Shown: positions 46,037 through 55,252 of the stretch, one piece after another
How the letters are laid out: each line of letters begins with the position of its first letter
Numbering within the stretch: the stretch's first letter is position 1
From: Streptomyces iranensis
GTDB taxonomy: Bacteria > Actinomycetota > Actinomycetes > Streptomycetales > Streptomycetaceae
Direction: 5' to 3'
Assembly (NCBI RefSeq): GCF_017874715.1
Contig: NZ_JAGGLR010000026.1
Location: 124,001 to 188,000 of the forward strand
DNA: 64,000 bases
Program-made: the position numbers and the translations under genes
Notes under the pieces: generated by a model
The model's database searches: none
The model's input: the letters and a program-made list of their open reading frames with translations, nothing else
Told to the model about the DNA's origin: nothing

Positions 46037-46209
46037 ACAGGGGGAAGCCGGAGAGTCCTTCCGGTTATTCCGTGGCCCCCGCAGCTGTTCCCCGGTTTTC
46101 CGCTGTTCCGCCTCCCGGCCGGTCTCGTCCCGCCTCCACAGGATTCTCAGGTAATTCACAGGCGGCCGAAAGGGACCTCTCAGGGCCCGATCCGAGGGTG
46201 GAGGTCATG

Positions 46210-46944
46210 ATGCCGACCTCGCCTCATGGGCGTACCGAGCTGCTGCGCCCCGACGGGAGCCCCGTCCGGGTGCTGGTTGTGGACGACGAGTCGGCGCTCG
46301 CCGACCTGTTGTCGATGGCACTGCGCTACGAGGGGTGGGAGGTGCGCACCGCTGGTGACGGCGCGGAGGCGATCCGGATCACCCGAGAGCTGCGCCCGGA
46401 CGCGGTGCTCCTGGACATCATGCTGCCCGATATGGACGGGCTCGCGGTGCTGGGGCGGCTGCGCCGCGAACTGCCCGATGTCCCGGTGCTGTTCCTGACC
46501 GCGCGGGACGCGGTGGAGGACCGGATCGCGGGGCTGACGGCGGGCGGCGACGACTACGTCACCAAGCCGTTCAGCCTGGAGGAGGTCGTCGCCCGGCTGC
46601 GCGGGCTGCTGCGCAGGTCGGGGGCGGCGGCCGCGCGCAGTGAGTCGGTGCTGGCCGTCGGCGATCTGATCCTGGACGAGGACAGCCACGAGGTGTCGCG
46701 CGGTGGACAGGAGATCCATCTCACCGCGACCGAGTTCGAGCTGCTGCGCTATCTCATGCGCAATCCGCGCCGGGTGCTCAGCAAGGCGCAGATCCTCGAC
46801 CGGGTCTGGAGCTATGACTTCGGCGGCCAGGCCAACGTGGTCGAGCTCTACATCTCGTATCTGCGGCGCAAGATCGACGCCGGGCGCAGCCCGATGATCC
46901 ACACCCGGCGGGGCGCCGGGTATCTGATCAAGCCTGGGGAGTAG
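46210..46944 (+). CDS. OmpR/PhoB-type response regulator
   Basis: 244 residues from the second ATG at 46210, which has the better spacing from GGTGGAGG; an ATG at 46207 is in frame. Receiver domain (VLVVDDESALADLL, phosphoacceptor Asp69 in VLLDIMLPD, LTARD, KPFSLEEV) and winged-helix output (TATEFELLRYLMRNPRRVLS, VELYISYLRRKIDAG). Forms a two-component pair with the next gene, 5 bp downstream. Confidence 0.95.
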   Translation: MPTSPHGRTELLRPDGSPVRVLVVDDESALADLLSMALRYEGWEVRTAGDGAEAIRITRELRPDAVLLDIMLPDMDGLAVLGRLRRELPDVPVLFLTARDAVEDRIAGLTAGGDDYVTKPFSLEEVVARLRGLLRRSGAAAARSESVLAVGDLILDEDSHEVSRGGQEIHLTATEFELLRYLMRNPRRVLSKAQILDRVWSYDFGGQANVVELYISYLRRKIDAGRSPMIHTRRGAGYLIKPGE

Positions 46945-46949
46945 ACACC

Positions 46950-49016
46950 GTGGCGCATCCCCCGCCCCGGCCGCCCTGGGGCCCCGACATGCCCGGCACC
47001 GACGGCATGCCTGACGTCCCCGAGTCGTCCGGCGCCTCCGGGATGCCCGGTGCCGCCGGTCCCCCCGGGGTACCCGGCGCCTCCCAGCCGCCCCAGGGCG
47101 CGGGAGCGGCGCGGGGGCGCGCGCACGCCCGGCGCGCCCAGCGGTCGGGACGCGCTCAGCGGTCGGGACGCGCTCAGCGGGCGGGGAACGCTCAGCGGGC
47201 CGGGCGCGCTCAGCGGGCCGGGCGCCGCCCCTGGTCCCTGCGGACCCGCCTGGTCGTCTCGGCCGTCGCGCTGATCGCGGTGGTCTGCGCGGTGATCGGC
47301 TCGGTCACGACCCTCGCCCTGCAGTCGTACCTCCAGGGCCAGGTGGACGACGATCTGCGCGCGTCCGTCGGGCGGTTCCTGAACAAGCCGGGACCGGAGC
47401 GCGAGCTCCCCCGGGACGATGTGCTCTTCGTCGCCTCGCCCGGTCAGCCCATCGGCACGGTCGGGGCGCGGTTCGGCCAGGACGGCGAGATCTCCAGGTC
47501 GGGCAAGAGCAATGACTCGCCCATGACGAACGAGATCGACGCCGAGAGCCGGGTGGACCCCCTGACCAGCGGTCAGCAGAAGGCGATCGCCGCCGTCCCC
47601 CTGGACGGAGACGTGCACACCATCGATCTGCCCGGCCTCGGCGGCTATCGGGCGGTGGCCCAGCCGGACCACCGGGATGGCGGCATCATCCTCGCCTTCC
47701 CGCTCGACCAGACGCAGGAGACGGTCAACACCCTCATCCTCGTGGAGGTCTGTGTGGCCGCGGCCGGGCTGGTCGCGGCCGGGATCGCCGGGGCCGCGAT
47801 GGTCGGCATCTCGCTGCGCCCGCTGCGCCGGGTGGCGGCGACCGCGACCCGGGTCTCCGAACTCCCCCTGCACAGCGGCGAGGTGGCGCTGCGCGAGCGC
47901 GTCCCGGCCTCGGAGGCCGATCCGCGCACCGAGGTCGGCCAGGTGGGGGCGGCGCTGAACCGCATGCTCGGCCATGTGGAGTCGGCGCTCGCGGCCCGAC
48001 AGGAGAGCGAGACGCGGGTGCGGCAGTTCGTCGCCGACGCCAGCCATGAGCTCCGTACGCCGCTCGCCTCGATCCGCGGCTACGCCGAGCTGACCCGGCG
48101 CGGCCGGGAGGAGATCGGGCCCGACACCCGGCATGCCCTCGGCCGGGTCGAGTCCGAGGCCGGGCGGATGACCGGGCTGGTCGAGGATCTGCTGCTGCTG
48201 GCCCGGCTGGACGCGGGACGGCCGCTGGAATGCGCGGAGGTCGATCTGTCCCCGCTGGTCGTGGACGCGGTCAGCGACGCGCGGGCGGTCGGCTCGGACC
48301 ACGAGTGGCGGCTGGAGCTGCCCGATGAACCGGCGGTCGTCTTCGGCGACGACGCCCGGCTGCGCCAGGTGCTGGTGAACCTCCTCGCCAACGCGCGGAC
48401 GCACACCCCGGCCGGTACCACGGTCACGGCGCGGGTGCTGTGGGGCGGGCCGCAGGCGTCGCCGTACCCCTCGCCGTATCCGGCGCCGTACGGCCTGTCC
48501 TACGGCGTCTCCTACCGGGTGCCCTCAGGGGCGTCCCCCGGGATGCCCTACGGACCTCCCCCTGGGGCCGCCGGGCCCGGTGGGCCCCATGGGCACCGTA
48601 AGGGGCGCGGCTCGCCGTACGCCCAGGCGTCCGCCGAGCCGTACGTCCCGCCCTACGCCCCGCCCTACGGCTCCCCGTACGCGGCCGCCCGCGCCGCCGG
48701 GGCCTTCGGCCCGCCGCAGCCGCCCTCGTACGTCTCGCTGGAGATCGAGGACGACGGTCCTGGCATCCCGCCCGAGCTGCTGCCGCATGTCTTCGAGCGG
48801 TTCGCGCGCGGCGACGCCTCGCGCTCCCGCGCCGCGGGCAGTACGGGGCTCGGCCTGGCCATCGTGCACGCGGTCGTGGCCGCGCACGACGGACGGGTGA
48901 CGGTGGACAGCGTGCCAGGACGCACCGTGTTCGGCGTCCACCTGCCCGTGCACCGGGTCGTTCACCGGGGCGTAACGGACTCACAGGCAGGCCACAGGCT
49001 GACCACACAGCCGTGA
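46950..49016 (+). CDS. Sensor histidine kinase with Pro/Tyr-rich insertion
   Basis: 688 residues, GTG start at 46950. N-terminal Pro/Gly-rich and Arg/Ala repeat region (RAQRSGRAQRSGRAQRAG), a TM helix (RLVVSAVALIAVVCAVIGSV), an extracytoplasmic part, a second TM (VCVAAAGLVAAGIAGAAMVG), HAMP, HisKA (DASHELRTPLASIRGYAE, His366) and HATPase (NLLANARTHTPAGT; DDGPGIPPELLPHVFERFAR; GSTGLGLAIVHAV). A low-complexity block of about 95 residues (about 497-591, PYPSPYPAPYG; PPYAPPYGSPYA) splits the ATPase domain. Overlaps the glycosyltransferase start. Confidence 0.93.
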   Translation: MAHPPPRPPWGPDMPGTDGMPDVPESSGASGMPGAAGPPGVPGASQPPQGAGAARGRAHARRAQRSGRAQRSGRAQRAGNAQRAGRAQRAGRRPWSLRTRLVVSAVALIAVVCAVIGSVTTLALQSYLQGQVDDDLRASVGRFLNKPGPERELPRDDVLFVASPGQPIGTVGARFGQDGEISRSGKSNDSPMTNEIDAESRVDPLTSGQQKAIAAVPLDGDVHTIDLPGLGGYRAVAQPDHRDGGIILAFPLDQTQETVNTLILVEVCVAAAGLVAAGIAGAAMVGISLRPLRRVAATATRVSELPLHSGEVALRERVPASEADPRTEVGQVGAALNRMLGHVESALAARQESETRVRQFVADASHELRTPLASIRGYAELTRRGREEIGPDTRHALGRVESEAGRMTGLVEDLLLLARLDAGRPLECAEVDLSPLVVDAVSDARAVGSDHEWRLELPDEPAVVFGDDARLRQVLVNLLANARTHTPAGTTVTARVLWGGPQASPYPSPYPAPYGLSYGVSYRVPSGASPGMPYGPPPGAAGPGGPHGHRKGRGSPYAQASAEPYVPPYAPPYGSPYAAARAAGAFGPPQPPSYVSLEIEDDGPGIPPELLPHVFERFARGDASRSRAAGSTGLGLAIVHAVVAAHDGRVTVDSVPGRTVFGVHLPVHRVVHRGVTDSQAGHRLTTQP

Positions 49017-50341
49017 CAGCGCGGCTCGCGACCGTCGACCGCATGCGAACCGACACCCCTCTCGGGGCTCCGCCCGAGACACCTCTCCAAACCTTGCCCG
49101 TGCGCGGGCCGGTGACGGTCGTCCGCGGCCGTCCGGTGCTGGACGTCGTCATCCCCGTCTACAACGAGGAAGCGGACCTCGAGCGGTGCGTACGACGGCT
49201 GCACGACCATCTGGCCCGCACTTTCCCGTACGGCTTCCGGATCACCATCGCCGACAACGCCAGTACGGACCGCACGCCCGACCTCGCGGCCTACCTGGAC
49301 GAGAGCATCGAGGAGGTGACGGCGGTCCGGCTGGAGCAGAAGGGGCGGGGGCGGGCGCTGCGCACCGTGTGGTCGCTGTCCGAGGCGCCCGTGCTCGCCT
49401 ATATGGACGTCGATCTGTCCACGGACCTCAAGGCGCTGCTGCCGCTGGTGGCCCCGCTGATCTCCGGGCACTCCGACCTGGCGATCGGATCGCGGCTGTC
49501 CCGCAGCTCACGGGTGGTGCGCGGGCCCAAGCGGGAGTTCATCTCACGGGCGTACAACCTGATTCTGCGGGGCAGCCTGGCCGCCCGCTTCTCCGACGCC
49601 CAGTGCGGATTCAAAGCCATCCGTAAGGACGTCGCGGAGCGGCTGCTGCCACTGGTCGAGGACACCGGGTGGTTCTTCGACACCGAGATGCTGGTGCTGG
49701 CCGAGCGGGCCGGGCTGCGCATCCACGAGGTGCCGGTGGACTGGGTGGACGACCCCAACAGCACGGTCCACATCGTGAAGACGGCCGCCGAGGACCTCAA
49801 GGGTGTGTGGCGGGTGGGGCGCGCGCTGGCCACCGGTGCGCTGCCGCTGGACCGGGTGCGCCGTCCGTTCGGCGACGATCCGCGCGACCGGGAGCTGAGC
49901 GGGGTGCCGAAGGGCCTGGCCCGCCAGCTGGTCGGGTTCTGTGTGGTCGGCGCGCTGAGCACACTGGTCTATCTGCTGCTGTACTCCCTCTTCCGGATGG
50001 GCACCGGCCCGCAGGTGGCCAACGCGCTGGCGCTGCTGCTGTCGGCGCTCGGCAACACCGCGGCCAACCGGAGACTCACCTTCGGCGTACGCGGCCGGGA
50101 CCGCGCGATGCGCCACCAGGCCCAGGGGCTGGTCGTCTTCGGCATCGGCCTCGTGCTGACCAGCGGCTCCCTCGCCGCCCTGGACGCCGTCCCCGGCACC
50201 GCCTCGCACGGCACCGAACTGGCCGTGCTGATCGCGGCGAACCTCGCCGCCACCGTTCTGCGCTTCCTGCTCTTCCGGGCCTGGGTCTTCCCGTCGGACA
50301 GCGGGGCCACGACCGCCCACGACCCGAGGACCGATCGATGA
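49013..50341 (+). CDS. Glycosyltransferase family 2 with GtrA-like domain
   Basis: 442 residues; GTG at 49013 overlaps the kinase stop (GTGA), and an ATG at 49043 is an alternative. GT2 domain at about 45-270: LDVVIPVYNEEADLERCVRR, YMDVDLSTDLKALLPLV (DxD), CGFKAIRKDVAERLLPLVED, LAERAGLRIHEVPVDWVDDP. C-terminal GtrA-like four-TM region at about 295-430 (LVGFCVVGALSTLVYLLLYS; VLIAANLAATVLRFLLFRAW). It probably makes a polyprenyl-phosphate sugar for the GT39 enzyme encoded next. Confidence 0.92.
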   Translation: MTARLATVDRMRTDTPLGAPPETPLQTLPVRGPVTVVRGRPVLDVVIPVYNEEADLERCVRRLHDHLARTFPYGFRITIADNASTDRTPDLAAYLDESIEEVTAVRLEQKGRGRALRTVWSLSEAPVLAYMDVDLSTDLKALLPLVAPLISGHSDLAIGSRLSRSSRVVRGPKREFISRAYNLILRGSLAARFSDAQCGFKAIRKDVAERLLPLVEDTGWFFDTEMLVLAERAGLRIHEVPVDWVDDPNSTVHIVKTAAEDLKGVWRVGRALATGALPLDRVRRPFGDDPRDRELSGVPKGLARQLVGFCVVGALSTLVYLLLYSLFRMGTGPQVANALALLLSALGNTAANRRLTFGVRGRDRAMRHQAQGLVVFGIGLVLTSGSLAALDAVPGTASHGTELAVLIAANLAATVLRFLLFRAWVFPSDSGATTAHDPRTDR

Positions 50342-52650
50342 CCACCTACGACTACGGCACCCGCGAGGCCGGACCGCCGCCGACCCCCGCCGCCGCTCCC
50401 CGGCCGGGGCCGCGGGTGCCCGGTGGCTCGCGCCTGGCGCGGGCCTGGAGAGGACGGCCGGAGGACCCGCGCTGGGCGCGGCCCGCCCTGTGGGCCCTGC
50501 TGGCCGCCACCACCGTGCTCTATCTGTGGAGCCTGGGCGCGTCCGGCTACGCCAACCAGTTCTACTCGGCCGCCGTGCAGGCGGGCGGCGAGAGCTGGAA
50601 GGCGTTCTTCTTCGGCTCCTCCGACGCCGCGAACTCCATCACCGTCGACAAGCCCCCGGCCGCGCTGTGGCCGATGGCCCTGTCGGTGCGGCTCTTCGGC
50701 CTCTCCTCCTGGGCGGTCCTCGCCCCCGAGGCGCTGATGGGCGTCGCGACGGTCGGGGTGCTGTACGCGGCCGTACGGCGCAGGTTCGGCGCGGCCGCCG
50801 GGCTTATCGCGGGCGCGGCGCTCGCGGTGACCCCGGTCGCGGCGCTGATGTTCCGCTTCAACAACCCCGACGCGCTGCTGTGCCTGCTGATGGTCTCGGC
50901 CGTCTACTGCGTGCTGCGCGCCCTGGAGGACGCGCGCACCAAGTGGCTGGTGCTGGCCGGGGTCTGCTTCGGCCTCGGCTTCCTCACCAAGACGCTTCAG
51001 GCGTGGCTGATCCTGCCGCCGCTCGCGGTGGTGTACGCGGTGTGCGCCCCGGCGAAGTTCGGCCGGCGGATCGGGCAGCTGCTGCTCGCGGGGCTCGCGA
51101 TGGTGGTCTCCGGCGGCTGGTGGGTCGCGATCGTCGAGCTGTGGCCGGAGTCCTCGCGCCCGTACATCGGCGGTTCGCAGCACAACAGCTTCCTGGAGCT
51201 GACCTTCGGCTACAACGGTCTGGGCCGGATCAACGGCGATGAGACCGGCAGCGTCGGCGGGGGCGGTCCGGGCGGTCCGGGCGGTCGCGGTGGCGGCCGG
51301 TGGGGCGATACCGGGATCGACCGGCTCTTCGGCTCCGACATGGGCGGTCAGATCGCCTGGCTGCTGCCCGCGGCGTTCATCCTGCTGGCGGCGGGGATCT
51401 GGCTGACCTGGCGGGCGAAGCGCACCGACACCCGGCGCGCGGCCTTCCTGGTGTGGGGCGGGGCGCTGCTGATGACGTTCGCCACCTTCAGCTTCATGTC
51501 CGGGATCTTCCACCAGTACTACAACATCGCGCTGGCGCCCTATATCGCGGCGCTCGTGGGCATGGGCGCGGCCCTGCTGTGGGAGCGGTGGAGCGAAGGC
51601 GGCCGGGCGGGGGCGGCGGCCTCGGCGGTGCTGGCCGTGACGGTCGCGGTCACCGCGTACCTGTCGTACGTCCTGCTGGGACGGTCGCCGGACTGGTACC
51701 CCTGGCTGCGCTGGGCGGTGCTGATCGGCGGGCTCGCGGCGGCGGCCGGGCTGCTGCTGACGGCGCGCCTGGGCCGGAGGGCGGCGCTGGCCGCGGCGGG
51801 ACTCGGGCTCGCGGCGGGGCTGGCCGGGCCGGTCGCGTACACGCTCAACACGGTGGACACCCCGAAGCACGGTTCCATCGTGACGGCCGGTCCGTCGGTG
51901 GCGGGCGGTATGGGCGGCCCCGGTGGCGGCTTCCCGGGCGGCGGCCGGGGCGGTCCGCCGGGGATGCAGAACGGACGCCAGGGCGCGGGCCAGCAGGGGC
52001 AGGGCAGCCAGGGTGGTCAGGGCCAGCAGGGACAAGGCCAGCAGGGTCAGGGCCAGGGCGGTCCGCAGGGCATGCCGGGCGGTGGCACCGGCGGTGGCAC
52101 CGGTGGCGGTCAGCCGGGTGGTGGCCAGAACGGCTTCCCCGGCGGGGGCTTCCCGGGCGGTGGCCAGTCCCCGCGCAACGGCACGGGCAACTCCCAGGGC
52201 GGCCAGGGGCAGAACGGCCGGCCGGGCATGCTGCCCGGCGGCGGCATGGGCGAGGGCGGTCGCCGTGGCGGCGGTATGGGCGGACTGCTCGACGGTCAGC
52301 AGGTCGACGCCGACGTGGAGGCGAAGCTGGAGAAGAACGCCGACGATTACACCTGGGCGGCCGCGGCGATCGGCTCCCAGAACGCCGCGAGCTACCAACT
52401 CGCCACCGAGAAACCCGTGATGGCCATCGGTGGCTTCAACGGCAGCGACCCGTCCCCGACGCTCGCCCAGTTCAAGGAGTATGTGAAGCAGGGCAGGATC
52501 CACTACTTCATCTCCTCGGGCACCGGCATGGGCGGCGGGCCGGGTGGCGGCCAGGGGACCTCGTCCCAGATCACCTCCTGGATCGAGGCCACCTACAAGA
52601 AGGTCACCGTGGGCGGCTCCACGCTCTATGACCTGACTCAGAAGGCGTAG
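50338..52650 (+). CDS. ArnT/PMT-like glycosyltransferase 39 with Gly/Gln-rich insert
   Basis: 770 residues, ATG at 50338 (ATGA overlap). About eleven TM helices with the family motif NSITVDKPPAALWPMALSVR in the first external loop (catalytic Asp), then FRFNNPDALLCLLMVSAVYC and GLGFLTKTLQAWLILPPLAV. A Gly/Gln/Pro-rich tract of about 130 residues (about 523-650, GQGSQGGQGQQGQGQQGQG) separates the TM core from a C-terminal extracytoplasmic domain (YTWAAAAIGSQNAASYQLAT, FKEYVKQGRIHYFISSG). It transfers sugar from a lipid carrier at the outer face of the membrane. Confidence 0.92.
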   Translation: MTTYDYGTREAGPPPTPAAAPRPGPRVPGGSRLARAWRGRPEDPRWARPALWALLAATTVLYLWSLGASGYANQFYSAAVQAGGESWKAFFFGSSDAANSITVDKPPAALWPMALSVRLFGLSSWAVLAPEALMGVATVGVLYAAVRRRFGAAAGLIAGAALAVTPVAALMFRFNNPDALLCLLMVSAVYCVLRALEDARTKWLVLAGVCFGLGFLTKTLQAWLILPPLAVVYAVCAPAKFGRRIGQLLLAGLAMVVSGGWWVAIVELWPESSRPYIGGSQHNSFLELTFGYNGLGRINGDETGSVGGGGPGGPGGRGGGRWGDTGIDRLFGSDMGGQIAWLLPAAFILLAAGIWLTWRAKRTDTRRAAFLVWGGALLMTFATFSFMSGIFHQYYNIALAPYIAALVGMGAALLWERWSEGGRAGAAASAVLAVTVAVTAYLSYVLLGRSPDWYPWLRWAVLIGGLAAAAGLLLTARLGRRAALAAAGLGLAAGLAGPVAYTLNTVDTPKHGSIVTAGPSVAGGMGGPGGGFPGGGRGGPPGMQNGRQGAGQQGQGSQGGQGQQGQGQQGQGQGGPQGMPGGGTGGGTGGGQPGGGQNGFPGGGFPGGGQSPRNGTGNSQGGQGQNGRPGMLPGGGMGEGGRRGGGMGGLLDGQQVDADVEAKLEKNADDYTWAAAAIGSQNAASYQLATEKPVMAIGGFNGSDPSPTLAQFKEYVKQGRIHYFISSGTGMGGGPGGGQGTSSQITSWIEATYKKVTVGGSTLYDLTQKA

Positions 52651-52656
52651 ACGTAG

Positions 52657-52703
52657 GTACGGGCCGGTGGTCGCGGGTTCACCCCGCGGCCACCGGCCCG
52701 TAC
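52657..52703 (+). terminator. Terminator after the glycosyltransferase operon
   Basis: About 21-bp stem (GTACGGGCCGGTGG with its complement, extended through one G-T pair) with a short loop, 6 bp after the stop. Confidence 0.85.
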
Positions 52704-52751
52704 GCGTATGCGACGCGCGCACATAATTCGCTGTACAGCGTACAGCGCCAC

Positions 52752-52793
52752 TTGTACGGTGTAAGGCCCAGCTCATCGTCATACACCGTATAA
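52752..52793. promoter_or_regulatory. Inverted repeat TTGTACGGTGTA/TACACCGTATAA
   Basis: Half-sites at 52752-52763 and 52782-52793 in the promoter of the DHA2 exporter. A GTACAGCGTACAG repeat lies just upstream (52732). Likely sites for the TetR protein encoded after the exporter. Confidence 0.6.
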
Positions 52794-52810
52794 GCCCGCC
52801 TGGAGTCCCC

Positions 52811-54334
52811 ATGACGGTCTCGACCGCTGACGCCGCCTCCGCGCCACTCGATCAGTCCCCGGGTGGCCATCCTCAGCGCTGGCTGATCCTCGCCGTGATC
52901 TGCCTGGCCCAGCTCACCGTGTTGCTGGACAACACGATCCTCAATGTGGCGGTCCCCTCGCTGGCCAGGGAGATGGATGCCCGCACGGCCGAGATCCAGT
53001 GGATGATCAATGCCTATTCGCTGGTCCAGTCGGGGCTGCTGCTCACCGCGGGCAGCGCCGCCGACCGCTATGGGCGGAAGAAGCTGCTGGCCGCCGGGCT
53101 CGCCCTGTTCGGCATCGGCTCGTTCGCGGCGTCGATGGCGCAGGATCCCGGCCAGCTGATCGCCGCCCGCGCGGGTATGGGCATCGGCGGGGCGCTGCTG
53201 ATGACCACGACGCTCGCCGTCGTGGTGCAGGTCTTCGACGAGGGCGAACGGGCCAAGGCCATCGGGCTGTGGGGTGCGGTCGGCTCGCTCGGCTTCGCGG
53301 CGGGGCCGCTGATCGGCGGCGCGCTGCTGGAGCACTTCTGGTGGGGTTCGATCTTCCTGATCAATATCCCGGTGGCGCTGCTCGGGCTGGTGGCCGTGGT
53401 CTGGCTGGTGCCGGAGTCGAAGGCGCCGACCAGCGACCGCCCCGATCTGCTCGGCGCGCTGCTGTCCACGGTCGGCATGACCGGCATCGTCTTCGCGATC
53501 ATCTCCGGGCCGGAGCACGGCTGGACCTCCAGCCGGGTGCTGCTGTCCGCCTTCATCGGCATCACCGTGATGACCGGATTCGCGCTGTGGGAGCGTCATA
53601 TTCCGTATCCGATGCTGGATATGCACTTCTTCCGCGACCGCCGGTTCGTGGGCGCGGTGGCGGGCGGCATCCTGGTGGCCTTCGGGATGGGCGGTTCGCT
53701 CTTCCTGCTCACCCAGCACCTGCAGTTCGTGCTCGGCTATGACGCGCTGGACGCGGGGCTGCGCACCGCGCCGCTCGCGCTGGTGATCGTCGTGCTCAAT
53801 CTCACCGGTGTCGGCGCGCGGCTGCTGCCCAAGCTCGGGACCCCGGTGACCATCGTCGGTGGGATGGTGCTGCTCTCGGCCGGTCTCGCCGCCATCGCGA
53901 CGCTCGGTGCGGATGGCTATGGCGGAATGCTCTTCGGGCTGGTGGTGATGGGGGCCGGTATCGCGCTGGCCATGCCCGCGATGGCGAACGCCATCATGTC
54001 GGCCATCCCACCGGAGAAGGCTGGGGTGGGCGCGGGGGTCAACGGCACGCTCACCGAATGCGGCAACGGGCTCGGTGTCGCGGTCCTCGGCGCCGTGCTC
54101 AACTCCCGCTTCGGCTCGCTGCTGCCCGCCGTCGCCACCGGAGCGGGCTCGCTCCCGGCCGCTCTCGCCGCCGCCCGTACCCCCGAGGACCGCGAGGCCG
54201 TCGCGGACGCCTTCGCCTCGGGTGTGGAGACCAGCCAGCTGGTCGGCGCGGCGGCCGTGCTGGCGGGTGGAGTGCTGGCCGCACTGCTGCTCAGCAGGGC
54301 TGAACGATCTTCACAGGAGGCCCCGGCGGCATAG
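52811..54334 (+). CDS. MFS transporter, DHA2 (EmrB/QacA) family
   Basis: 507 residues, ATG at 52811, 14 TM helices. Family motifs: LTVLLDNTILNVAVPSLARE (motif D1), GRKKLLAAGLALFGIGSF (motif A), GMGIGGALLMTTTLA, and GFAAGPLIGGALLEHFWWGS (motif C). It exports drugs or secondary metabolites by proton antiport. Followed after 81 bp by a TetR regulator; promoter with inverted repeats. Confidence 0.93.
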   Translation: MTVSTADAASAPLDQSPGGHPQRWLILAVICLAQLTVLLDNTILNVAVPSLAREMDARTAEIQWMINAYSLVQSGLLLTAGSAADRYGRKKLLAAGLALFGIGSFAASMAQDPGQLIAARAGMGIGGALLMTTTLAVVVQVFDEGERAKAIGLWGAVGSLGFAAGPLIGGALLEHFWWGSIFLINIPVALLGLVAVVWLVPESKAPTSDRPDLLGALLSTVGMTGIVFAIISGPEHGWTSSRVLLSAFIGITVMTGFALWERHIPYPMLDMHFFRDRRFVGAVAGGILVAFGMGGSLFLLTQHLQFVLGYDALDAGLRTAPLALVIVVLNLTGVGARLLPKLGTPVTIVGGMVLLSAGLAAIATLGADGYGGMLFGLVVMGAGIALAMPAMANAIMSAIPPEKAGVGAGVNGTLTECGNGLGVAVLGAVLNSRFGSLLPAVATGAGSLPAALAAARTPEDREAVADAFASGVETSQLVGAAAVLAGGVLAALLLSRAERSSQEAPAA

Positions 54335-54415
54335 CATCTTCAAGTAGTGAGGTGCCGCGTGCCCGGTCCCGGGTCATATGTGGCGCCAGCGCACCGGAGA
54401 AAGAGAGGCGCCGCC

Positions 54416-55234
54416 ATGGCAACCGGCAGCCGCACCGTTCCCCCACGGTCCAGCGTCTGGCTCTCCGAGCGTAAAACCCCCAAGCGCAAGGGCGACCAGC
54501 AGCCCGTCGGGCTCGACCATCTGAAGATCGTCGCGGCGACGATGCGGCTGCTGGACGCCGAGGGTCTTTCGGGCTTCTCGATGCGACGGCTCGCGGCGGA
54601 GCTCGGGGTGACCGCCATGTCGGTCTACTGGTACGTGGAGACCAAGGATCATCTGCTCGAACTCGCCCTCGACGCGGCCATGGGCGAGATAGCGCTGCCC
54701 ATCGAGGCCGTCAGCTCCGTCGAGGCCGTCGGCTCCGTCGAGGCCGTCGGCTCCATCGAAGGCCTTGAGTACGCCCCGGCCGAGCCGCGGGACTGGCATG
54801 AGCAGTTGCGCCAGGTCGCCTCCGAGTACCGGCGGGTGCTGGTGCGCCACCCCTGGCTGGCGGCGCTGCTGGGGGAGTACCTCAACATCGGGCCCAACGC
54901 GGTGGTCTTCAACAACGCCGCGCTGGCCGTGATGCGCAACAGCGGGCTGCCGGACGACAGGATCACCAGCGCGCTGGCCCTCGTCTACCAGTTCGTCTAC
55001 GGCTTCGGCACGATCGAGGGCCGCTTCTTCGCCCGCTGCCGGGCGGCGGGAGTCACCCAGGACGAGCTGTTCCACGAGATGATGGGCACGGTCGAGGACC
55101 GTATGGAGTTCGACGAGGCGCGGAAGATCATGGAGGCTCGCGGCGGCACCACGGTCCAGGAGATGCAGGACCGCGACTTCACCTTCGCCCTGGACCTCGC
55201 GATCGCCGGTATCGAAGCCCTGAGGGACCGATAG
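54416..55234 (+). CDS. TetR-family regulator (TetR_C type)
   Basis: 272 residues from an ATG at 54416 (AGAGAGG upstream). HTH at about 35-80 (IVAATMRLLDAEGLSGFSMR, RLAAELGVTAMSVYWYVETK), then a TetR_C-like ligand domain (EYRRVLVRHPWLAALLGEYL; LVYQFVYGFGTIEGRFFARC). Between them lie three short repeats (SVEAVGSVEAVGSIEG) from an 18-bp tandem duplication. Likely represses the exporter gene upstream. Confidence 0.88.
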   Translation: MATGSRTVPPRSSVWLSERKTPKRKGDQQPVGLDHLKIVAATMRLLDAEGLSGFSMRRLAAELGVTAMSVYWYVETKDHLLELALDAAMGEIALPIEAVSSVEAVGSVEAVGSIEGLEYAPAEPRDWHEQLRQVASEYRRVLVRHPWLAALLGEYLNIGPNAVVFNNAALAVMRNSGLPDDRITSALALVYQFVYGFGTIEGRFFARCRAAGVTQDELFHEMMGTVEDRMEFDEARKIMEARGGTTVQEMQDRDFTFALDLAIAGIEALRDR

Positions 55235-55252
55235 CGCGCGGTGGCGGGCAGG

